From Elusimicrobia bacterium RIFOXYB2_FULL_49_7 (GTDB lineage: Bacteria > Fibrobacterota > OXYB2-FULL-49-7), in assembly GCA_001800515.1 (NCBI GenBank), contig MGVN01000067.1, forward strand, positions 18,388 through 28,335: a stretch of 9,948 nucleotides of DNA, in the 5' to 3' direction. A model generated the notes under the pieces. The model ran no database searches. It saw only the letters and a program-made list of their open reading frames with translations, and was not told the origin of the DNA. A program made the translations under genes and the position numbers. Each line of letters begins with the position of its first letter. Position 1 is the first letter of the stretch. Positions 1 to 6,165 of the stretch are shown here, piece by piece.

Positions 1-590
1 AAAGCCTCGCCCATTACGGCGGTGACCTGGCCGTGGGCAGCATGGCCGTCATTTACAGTGTGGCCATGCTCTTCATCATGCCCATCATCGGCATCAATCA
101 GGGCGCACAACCGGTCATCGGATTTAATTACGGGGCCAAAGCTTATGATAGGGTACGCGCCGCATTCCGTCAGGCGCTTATTGCGGCTACCGTCATTTCA
201 ACCATCGGGGCTGCGCTCATCCATCTCTTTCCACATAAATTAGTCACGCTTTTCAGTCGCGGCGATATTGCTTTAAGCAACGTAGCGGAACCGGGACTTC
301 GGATTTTTCTAAGTCTGGTCTTTCTGGTGGGATTTCAATCCGTTGCAGCCAATTACTTCCAGGCCATTGGACGGCCCAGAATATCCATCCTGCTCAATCT
401 GTTGCGACAGGTGATTATCTTCATTCCCGCACTTTACATCCTGCCTCGTTTTTTCGGTTTATACGGGGTCTGGTACTCGGCACCGTTGTCTGATTTCCTG
501 GCAACGGCCATTACCGCTGTTTTTGTCATAAAAGAATATCGGCGGTTGAAACAGGCGACAACAACCACCCCCTCATTTCAAATTCGGTAA
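1..590 (+). CDS. MATE-family multidrug/toxin efflux transporter, C-terminal part (5' end outside window)
   Basis: The frame is open from base 3 and gives 195 residues ending at TAA 588-590; the N-terminal half lies before the window. MATE proteins are inner-membrane antiporters that export drugs or metabolites using a Na+ or H+ gradient. The family signature is clear near the left edge: a hydrophobic helix followed by GINQGAQPVIGFNYGAK, the conserved loop that opens the second six-helix half. It is followed by AIGRPRISILLNLLRQ, also typical, and by four or five further hydrophobic segments (VFLVGFQSVAANYF, VIIFIPALYILPRFF and others). The C-terminus is short and basic (KEYRRLKQ), as usual. 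It converges on the CapA-like gene with 31 bases between the stops, so it is not part of that operon. Substrate cannot be inferred. The family call is secure. Confidence 0.93.
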   Translation, partial: SLAHYGGDLAVGSMAVIYSVAMLFIMPIIGINQGAQPVIGFNYGAKAYDRVRAAFRQALIAATVISTIGAALIHLFPHKLVTLFSRGDIALSNVAEPGLRIFLSLVFLVGFQSVAANYFQAIGRPRISILLNLLRQVIIFIPALYILPRFFGLYGVWYSAPLSDFLATAITAVFVIKEYRRLKQATTTTPSFQIR

Positions 591-606
591 AATAGGGTAA
601 TCCTCA

Positions 607-620
607 CTCCATTTCTGGAG
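607..620. terminator. Weak hairpin between convergent genes, possible bidirectional terminator
   Basis: CTCCA (607-611) and TGGAG (616-620) form a perfect five-base-pair stem around a four-base loop, in the 31-base gap between the convergent MATE and CapA-like genes. The position suits a shared terminator. However, the stem is short and no continuous T-run follows on either strand, so the call rests mainly on position. Confidence 0.3.
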
Positions 621-621
621 A

Positions 622-1635
622 TTATTCCTGTGTCGGATAAATAAAACCGCGTTCTCCTTCGATGGTCAGATGAGTATTCACCGAATCACAAAGCGCCGCA
701 AGACCGCTCAATGACTTCCGTGCATCCGCCCCGGTTAAAATCCGGAGTTGAAATTCGACTTTGAAATTATTGATAAGCAAAGGCACCACTTCCGCTTTGA
801 CAAATTCTTTTCCGGAAAAATAGCACCGGAGGATGGCCGAGTCCCAGACCGCATTGGTCCAAGTGGCAAAAGAGAAATTGCCGAGAGAGTAGGCAATCAG
901 CTTTCCCTTATACAGTTCCATCCCCTGGAGCACATGGGGGTGATGGCCGAACACGCCGTCTGCGCCGAGATCGATGCAAAGATGGCCGATTTGTTTCTGA
1001 TAATCCTTGGGCACCGTCATCTTTTCTGCGCCCCAATGAAAGACCACAAAAAGCAAATCAACGGAATCGCGCAAGGCCGCCATATCCTGCCGGATAACAT
1101 CCTCATGGCCGAAGACTGTTCCGGGCCGGTTTGTCTTGGCCCAAAAATCCTCCGGAAAAACCAGGGAATAGCCTAAAAATCCGATACGCAACCCCTTCTT
1201 TTCTATAATATAAGGCTTGCGTGCATCCGCCAGATTCCGACCACCCCCAATGTGGCCGACTTTCAGACTGTCCAGTACATCCAGCGTTCGGTAAAAGGCG
1301 GAAATGCCATTATCAAGAACATGGTTGTTACCCAGATGAACCACATCAAAACCGCCATCCAAGACCACGCCCGCGTGTCGTACCGGTGCACGGAAGGTGT
1401 AGGTCTTTTGGGCCGCTTCACCGGTATCGGCAATGGGGAGTTCCAGATTACAGACGCGAATGTCCGCCTGTTGGAGCTCGGACTTCACCTGTTTGAGCGG
1501 ATAATCGATTCCGTAGCGATCCAGAAAACCGGTACCCGTGTTAGCAAACATGACATCGCCGACGGCAATCACCTGAAGCGTATCGGTTTGGCCATAAACG
1601 AACACGCCCAGCACAAACAGGAGGAGTCTTATCAT
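622..1635 (-). CDS. CapA-like exported metallophosphoesterase (PGA_cap domain)
   Basis: A 337-residue protein with an N-terminal hydrophobic signal segment (MIRLLLFVLGVFVYG, residues 1-15), so it probably acts outside the cytoplasmic membrane. The rest matches the CapA / PGA_cap calcineurin-like fold with all usual metal-site motifs in order: GDVMF (D27), NLELP (N63, E65), LGNNH (N103, N104, H105), FHWG (H200), GHHPHVLQG (H231, H232, H234) and YSLGNF (249-254). Length is normal for the family. CapA of Bacillus takes part in poly-gamma-glutamate capsule synthesis, but most homologues elsewhere have unknown roles. No capBC genes are visible, so the gene symbol is not transferred. It starts 24 bases after the phosphorylase stop, without an evident Shine-Dalgarno sequence, and is probably the last gene of the leftward operon. 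The fold is secure; the substrate is unknown. Confidence 0.9.
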   Translation of the reverse strand: MIRLLLFVLGVFVYGQTDTLQVIAVGDVMFANTGTGFLDRYGIDYPLKQVKSELQQADIRVCNLELPIADTGEAAQKTYTFRAPVRHAGVVLDGGFDVVHLGNNHVLDNGISAFYRTLDVLDSLKVGHIGGGRNLADARKPYIIEKKGLRIGFLGYSLVFPEDFWAKTNRPGTVFGHEDVIRQDMAALRDSVDLLFVVFHWGAEKMTVPKDYQKQIGHLCIDLGADGVFGHHPHVLQGMELYKGKLIAYSLGNFSFATWTNAVWDSAILRCYFSGKEFVKAEVVPLLINNFKVEFQLRILTGADARKSLSGLAALCDSVNTHLTIEGERGFIYPTQE

Positions 1636-1659
1636 AGACAGTAAATGATAAATCAGCAG

Positions 1660-3426
1660 CTATGCAGAGATCAATGTTTCTTTCTTCAGCCAGGCACATT
1701 GATAGGGAGTCAAGTCCATTGTGCAAAGATCCGTTCGTGCATACGATACGCCCGTTAATCGATCCTGATAACGCTCCCCTGACAGATAACGGCTCAAATC
1801 AACCCTCACGGTTCGGTTGGTGACATTATGTAAAGCCAGTATCTCCTCCCCTCCCGGCAAACCGCCCCGTTTCAAAGCAAACACCGAAGGAGACAAATCC
1901 AGCACCGCCTGAGGCGCATCCGGATGAAACGCTTTTTCCTTCCGACGAAGAGAGAGCAACCGGCGATACTCGGACAATACCGATTGCCGCAGATGGCCGG
2001 GTGTCCCGAGTTCCTGTTGAATCTCGGTCAAATCGAACTGCCGACGATTGATGGTTCGAGCCCGTCCCGTTTTACGCACGCCTGCCAGGTTGTTTCTGGA
2101 ACCGATAAGGCTTTGAATGTAAACACCGGGCATTCCCCGAAAAGCAAAGGTAATCAATTGAGCCAGCATGAAACGGCGGACCTGCACCTCTTGCGGCTCC
2201 TGAACAGCAGGATCGTTCAACGCATCAAAATAGCTGACATTCAATTCATATGAACAAACCGTGCCGTAGCTGTTTTTCTTGCCGCTTACCGCGCCTTGAT
2301 GCCGCACCGCCAACTCGGTCAGACAACGCCGCGCTTCTTCAGGGAGCACCCCTTCCGTCGGTCGTATTCCGATGCCGTCATGAGAGGCCGTGATATTCAG
2401 AAGCGTTGTTCCAGCCGGCAAAGGCGGCAGGCGGCTGGCCCATTGGGTCAGATTCGACGCATCCTCACAAACCAACGCATGGAGAATAAGAGGGGAAAGC
2501 GTAAAATTGTAGATCAGTTGCGCTTCATCCCCGCCGTCCCCGAGATAAGCGACATTGTCGGGCCAAGGAGCATTAATTTCCGCCAAAAGAAGGATGTCCG
2601 GCGATACCCAATCCAGAATATCGCGAAAGAGCTTGATCAGTTGATGTGTTTGGGGTAGATGTGCGCAGGAAGTGCCCAATTCCTTCCAAAGATACGGAAT
2701 AGCATCAAGTCGTATCATCCGACAACCCTGTTCCACATAAAATAGAAGAACATCAATGATTTCCAGAAACACTTTGGGGTTTTTGAAATTCAAGTCGATT
2801 TGATCCGGTCCGAAAGTGGTCCAAAGCCATTTCGGACCCTGGGTCGTCTGGTATTCATGCAGCAAAGGCAGGGTCCGGGTGCGCAACACGGAACGGGTAT
2901 CGGTTTCCGGGGGCAGGGCAATGAAGAAATCCTCGGCATCAGGATCACCATGTTGATAGGCCTTCATATATAGGCTGTCGGACGACACATGGTTCACCAC
3001 TCCATCAAAAACCAGTTTCCATTCTTTCCCCAGCGCTTGGATATCCTGCCAAGTTCCGAGGCTGGGGTTAACCTGACGAAAATCGGTGACCGCAAAGCCG
3101 TCATCCGATGTCCAGGGATAAAACGGAAGCAGATGGAGAAAGGAAAAAAGCGAGCCGGCCTCCTCCTGAAGAAAGGTATGCAGCGTGGAAAGCGGCGAAC
3201 GGTCAGGCGAGAGAAAAGTATCCCCGTAAGTGATAAGCAGCGCATCCTTTTCGGAAAAACGCGGTCCAGCCGAAACCGAAAGGGTCCGTCTTTTCCTCTG
3301 GATCAACCTTTCAACCGCATGGAAAAGCGAGTCTGCCGACGCCGGACCGTACACATCCTGTAAACGGGTGCGAATCGATCGTGTGATTTCACATAACGCC
3401 CTTTCAGACTTCGCTTGAATACTCAT
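1660..3426 (-). CDS. GH13 subfamily 18 glucoside phosphorylase, glucosylglycerate-phosphorylase-like
   Basis: A 588-residue cytosolic protein (no signal peptide) of the sucrose phosphorylase subfamily, which cleaves alpha-glucosides with phosphate to give glucose-1-phosphate. Seen motifs: LITYGDTF (65-72), LLPFYPWTSDDGF (99-111), DGVVNH (141-146), RLDAIPYLWKELGT with nucleophile D241, LLAEIN with acid/base E283, and ASHDGIGIRP with stabiliser D350. All catalytic residues are intact. Length exceeds that of classical sucrose phosphorylases (about 490-505 residues). The roughly 60-residue N-terminal extension, GDGGDEAQLIYNF (296-308), YELN (393-396) and the region LIGSRNNLAGVRKTGRARTINR fit the longer glucosylglycerate phosphorylase/YcjM branch. 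N285 and E394 may be the acceptor-site pair described for that branch (from memory). Differences from it, such as APW after AEIN where VPH is usual, leave acceptor identity open. The start ATG overlaps the upstream stop (ATGA), which suggests translational coupling. Confidence 0.88.
   Translation of the reverse strand: MSIQAKSERALCEITRSIRTRLQDVYGPASADSLFHAVERLIQRKRRTLSVSAGPRFSEKDALLITYGDTFLSPDRSPLSTLHTFLQEEAGSLFSFLHLLPFYPWTSDDGFAVTDFRQVNPSLGTWQDIQALGKEWKLVFDGVVNHVSSDSLYMKAYQHGDPDAEDFFIALPPETDTRSVLRTRTLPLLHEYQTTQGPKWLWTTFGPDQIDLNFKNPKVFLEIIDVLLFYVEQGCRMIRLDAIPYLWKELGTSCAHLPQTHQLIKLFRDILDWVSPDILLLAEINAPWPDNVAYLGDGGDEAQLIYNFTLSPLILHALVCEDASNLTQWASRLPPLPAGTTLLNITASHDGIGIRPTEGVLPEEARRCLTELAVRHQGAVSGKKNSYGTVCSYELNVSYFDALNDPAVQEPQEVQVRRFMLAQLITFAFRGMPGVYIQSLIGSRNNLAGVRKTGRARTINRRQFDLTEIQQELGTPGHLRQSVLSEYRRLLSLRRKEKAFHPDAPQAVLDLSPSVFALKRGGLPGGEEILALHNVTNRTVRVDLSRYLSGERYQDRLTGVSYARTDLCTMDLTPYQCAWLKKETLISA
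3423..3426 (-). promoter_or_regulatory. ATGA stop/start overlap, probable translational coupling
   Basis: Read leftward, the propeller gene ends AAA-TGA and the phosphorylase begins ATG-AGT, sharing four bases. The only purine-rich stretch upstream (AAAGGAAG) lies about 14 bases from the ATG, too far for a good ribosome site. Re-initiation by ribosomes finishing the propeller gene is therefore the likely mode of translation. Confidence 0.75.
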
Positions 3427-5981
3427 TTAGTTAAGACAAGCTTCCTTTCAAATGTCTTATCCCCGATTCGAAGATGGGCAATGTAGAAGCCGGAAGATGT
3501 TTTTTGTGCGTCCCAGATATATGTGTAATGCATTGATTGCTTTGCACCAAGCGGTCTTAATTTTTTGATCAGTTTGCCTGTTATATCATAAATGGAGACT
3601 TCCGGAATAATAGACTCGCCCCCTCCGTTGCCGGTAGCCAGTTGTACAAATAAAGTGACCGTCGGATTAAAAGGATTGGGACCCATGTTAATTGAGAAGG
3701 GAACGTTTGTTGAATTAATTTCACGGTTGACGACCCCGGAGGATAATGGGGTCAGTTTAAAATCGTCAAAATAAGCGGCATCATTAAAGGAGCCCAGACC
3801 GACCTGTCCGGCGGAGTCTATTGTTTCTGTAACGGAACATTTTGGAGTCCCATTAAGGAAAACCTGAATAGTGCTATCAATTGAAATAATTTTCAAGGTA
3901 TCATAGGTTCGGTCGGTAATCAGCGGCCCTCCAAAATTAAAAAGAGTATCGCGTATCCCATTTGTAAACTTATAAAGCGCTCCGGTTGTTGCATGGACAA
4001 GCAAACAATAGAAATTATCAGCGTTCTCATACCCGAATAGTATTACATAATCCGCCCAGGTATTGCTGGCACTTTCCGTTGAACGGGCTCGCACCTCCAG
4101 CTCGAAATCTTTTACCGTAACATTGTCCAACAATGAATATTCGCCGGGCTTGGTACCATTGACAACATAATCAGTATTGTTCAGATGATAAGCATAATTA
4201 TCAATATCCGAATCAATAGACCAGTATGAAGAATGTAACGGCGTCCAGGAGAGCTTGGCCACCCTGTCGAAATCATCGAAATAACAGCCTATGGTATCGA
4301 CAACATCAATGATGCAGCTGTCTTTAATTCCTGATGTTGTGAGCGAACAAACAACCGTTTGCGTCCCTGTTTCGGAAAAGGCCGTCACTTTTCCGCTGTC
4401 ATTGACAGTGATAATACCGGGGGAACGGATAAACCATACAAGACTGTCCTTGATTTCCAAAGAACTGCTGTCGGAATAAAAACCGATTACCTTTAATTGA
4501 TAGGTGTGGTTTGTTGACATTAATACATGCTCCGGAAGTAGGTCGATTCGCATCAGGTTGAAACCCGTGAATATTCCAGGGACCACATTATCGGTCGTCA
4601 TGTTATTGGGAGGTAAAAGCCGTACATTGCCATGCATGTCGCAAAAATACAAATAGGATGTTGAAGGCATGCGCCCATGGCCGTCCGCCCATAACCCCCA
4701 AAAAGCAGAGTCGGCATTTACCGGACGCCGTACAAAGGTGTGATTGCGCGGACTGCCCGAGGTGAGCTGTTTTGTTTTGACCCATGTATTGCCGCGGTCA
4801 GAGGTCGTCCACAGGGCGATTTCACCGCCGGGATTATAGGGCTGCGGCCCCATTTCGGTGGGCCCGATGATTTTCCAGGTGCTGTCGTTTAAAAGGTAAA
4901 GCGAACCCATGTCATAATTATTGCCCGAGGTGAACGCCGGCTTTATGTCCCACGTTGTCCCTGTCCAGCGGGCCGTTGTCCAGGTCCTCGGATCGTTCTC
5001 CGGACCGGATTCATAGCCTTTGCTTGTTAGATAAAGAATAATCGGATTGTCATTGCTGTCGAAACGAATGTCCTTTATATAGACCAGAAGCCCCTCGCTC
5101 TCGTAATCATGTATTAAGGCGGTATTATTGATCTGGCTTAGAGGCAGCGTAACGGCCTGTCCATCGGCCGTCCGCCAGGTTGCGCCACGATCCGGTGTTT
5201 CCAGGTAATACAGGTTCGTCCTGTAATTAACGCCTCCGGAAGGATGATAGTCGAACGCGGTACCGATTTTATTTTTATTCGTAACGCTGATCTGGTAGCT
5301 GCCCTGTCCCATAATCGCCATGGGTTTCCATTCCGACCATTGAACGCCGTTTTGACTGGTAATATAGCCTGGCGTCCGAAAAACAGGACAGTAGTAACGC
5401 GTAAAGAAACTGAAAAAACCTTTTGCGGAATCATGCCATATTTGCATGTATGAAAAATTATTCAACGATACCGCTGTTGTATCTTCCATCCTTGTAGCAT
5501 AAATACGCACAAATTCATCAACATTATAGGGCGTTGTGCTTTTATGGATATATGAAGTACGGCTCGTACCGTGAGAGGTCGAGAATAACCAGATATAACC
5601 GGAATCGTCCACTGAAATGACGGGATTATCGTGGGCGTCATCCGTTTGTTTGTTGAGCACAATCGTCGGACGGGGAACGGAACCGGTCGCATGATCATAA
5701 TACGAAACCATGTGCAATAATTGTGTGTAGCTCGTCTTACTTGTTCCGCCGTAACAGAAGAACGTTTTATTGACTTCTTTACAGTAAACGGCAAAGGGCT
5801 GATGCTTGGCGCAATAAGTCCCAAGGCCGCCGCTGTATTTATAAACATACACATCATTGGAGGGTTCGTTCATATACCATATCCCGCGGTAGCCGTCATC
5901 TTTTAAGTTGAGTGTAACTTGTGCATTAACAATGACTAACATTGCCATTGTTAAGAGTAGCATTTTGCTGAATTTTGCCAT
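3423..5981 (-). CDS. Exported BNR_4-type beta-propeller protein, possible polysaccharide lyase, with sorting domain
   Basis: An 852-residue multidomain protein. Residues 1-20 are a signal peptide (hydrophobic LLLTMAMLVIV, cleavage expected after NA). About 25-460 resembles a BNR_4 beta-propeller: DDAHDNPVISVDDSGYIWLF, then STSHG, RTNLYYLETPDRGATW, and Asp-box-like turns at 209-215, 264-269 and 394-400. H117 and H137 are 20 residues apart, and Y178, R195 and Y245 follow, an arrangement like the PL24/PL25 ulvan lyase active site as I recall it. About 478-562 is a Big_2-type Ig domain (VTAFSETGTQTVVC). About 565-745 looks like a laminin-G/DUF1080-type beta-sandwich (NFYCLLVHATTG, VFLNG, YFDDFKL). 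About 766-852 is a FlgD-like/type A sorting domain (GPNPFNPTVT, SIYDITGK, SSGFYIAHL, KLVLTK), suggesting type IX-like export or surface anchoring. A good Shine-Dalgarno supports the start. A non-catalytic sialidase-like binder remains possible. Confidence 0.82.
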   Translation of the reverse strand: MAKFSKMLLLTMAMLVIVNAQVTLNLKDDGYRGIWYMNEPSNDVYVYKYSGGLGTYCAKHQPFAVYCKEVNKTFFCYGGTSKTSYTQLLHMVSYYDHATGSVPRPTIVLNKQTDDAHDNPVISVDDSGYIWLFSTSHGTSRTSYIHKSTTPYNVDEFVRIYATRMEDTTAVSLNNFSYMQIWHDSAKGFFSFFTRYYCPVFRTPGYITSQNGVQWSEWKPMAIMGQGSYQISVTNKNKIGTAFDYHPSGGVNYRTNLYYLETPDRGATWRTADGQAVTLPLSQINNTALIHDYESEGLLVYIKDIRFDSNDNPIILYLTSKGYESGPENDPRTWTTARWTGTTWDIKPAFTSGNNYDMGSLYLLNDSTWKIIGPTEMGPQPYNPGGEIALWTTSDRGNTWVKTKQLTSGSPRNHTFVRRPVNADSAFWGLWADGHGRMPSTSYLYFCDMHGNVRLLPPNNMTTDNVVPGIFTGFNLMRIDLLPEHVLMSTNHTYQLKVIGFYSDSSSLEIKDSLVWFIRSPGIITVNDSGKVTAFSETGTQTVVCSLTTSGIKDSCIIDVVDTIGCYFDDFDRVAKLSWTPLHSSYWSIDSDIDNYAYHLNNTDYVVNGTKPGEYSLLDNVTVKDFELEVRARSTESASNTWADYVILFGYENADNFYCLLVHATTGALYKFTNGIRDTLFNFGGPLITDRTYDTLKIISIDSTIQVFLNGTPKCSVTETIDSAGQVGLGSFNDAAYFDDFKLTPLSSGVVNREINSTNVPFSINMGPNPFNPTVTLFVQLATGNGGGESIIPEVSIYDITGKLIKKLRPLGAKQSMHYTYIWDAQKTSSGFYIAHLRIGDKTFERKLVLTK

Positions 5982-5985
5982 AAAT

Positions 5986-5992
5986 TCCTCTC
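5986..5992 (-). promoter_or_regulatory. Ribosome binding site of the propeller gene
   Basis: On the minus strand GAGAGGA lies four bases before ATG 5981-5979. It is the best Shine-Dalgarno sequence in the leftward block. It fixes the start in front of a clean signal peptide. Confidence 0.75.
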
Positions 5993-6020
5993 TATCTTTT
6001 TAAAGTTTCAGGTTATCTCT

Positions 6021-6045
6021 CCCATTAAGATATCCCTTTAATGGG
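6021..6045. repeat. Perfect inverted repeat 8-9-8 upstream of the propeller gene
   Basis: CCCATTAA (6021-6028) and TTAATGGG (6038-6045) are exact reverse complements around nine bases. The repeat sits 40-64 bases before the propeller start. No T-run follows in either direction, so a terminator is unlikely. A protein-binding operator or an mRNA leader hairpin fits better. In the transcript, the outer pair 6055-6062 with 5993-6000 would bring a second stem right next to the Shine-Dalgarno site. Confidence 0.65.
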
Positions 6046-6087
6046 AATGTACTGAAAAGATAAGGAATAGGCATAAATGATACTTCC

Positions 6088-6103
6088 TATTTTTATAAAA
6101 ATA
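6088..6103. repeat. 16-base perfect AT palindrome
   Basis: TATTTTTATAAAAATA equals its own reverse complement. It lies 107-122 bases upstream of the propeller start, a plausible distance for a promoter or regulator site. In an AT-rich region such palindromes also arise by chance, so function is uncertain. Confidence 0.4.
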
Positions 6104-6165
6104 AATATGAATAAAAGAGAAAATGACATAAAATCAGAGAAAATAAAGAAAAAACGCAAAAACAG

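Larger units (their letters stand above)
5982..6165 (-). promoter_or_regulatory. AT-rich leader of the propeller-phosphorylase-capA operon
   Basis: This 184-base gap between the regulator stop and the propeller start contains no ORF of note. It holds a perfect 8-base inverted repeat (6021-6045), a 16-base perfect palindrome (6088-6103), an outer 8-base inverted pair (TATCTTTT at 5993-6000 with AAAAGATA at 6055-6062) and a U-rich transcript stretch just after the regulator stop without a stem. It is the natural place for an operon promoter and operator. No convincing -10/-35 pair could be assigned. Confidence 0.5.

Noticed and set aside
748..1644. Long plus-strand open frames opposite the CapA-like gene (748-1176, 1252-1644)
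   Set aside because: They lie entirely antisense to a gene with complete family motifs. Their translations show no recognisable domain and they have no good ribosome sites.
1924..3418. Plus-strand open frames of 60-124 codons opposite the phosphorylase gene
   Set aside because: They are shadows of the GH13_18 coding frame, very rich in Arg/Lys and Pro, with no motif.
5462..5857. 131-codon minus-strand frame inside the propeller gene
   Set aside because: It is an alternative frame within a protein whose own frame has a signal peptide, propeller motifs and a continuous sorting domain.
6104..6165. T-rich stretch downstream of the regulator stop as an intrinsic terminator
   Set aside because: The minus-strand transcript is U-rich there but no stem precedes it, so readthrough into the propeller leader cannot be excluded.
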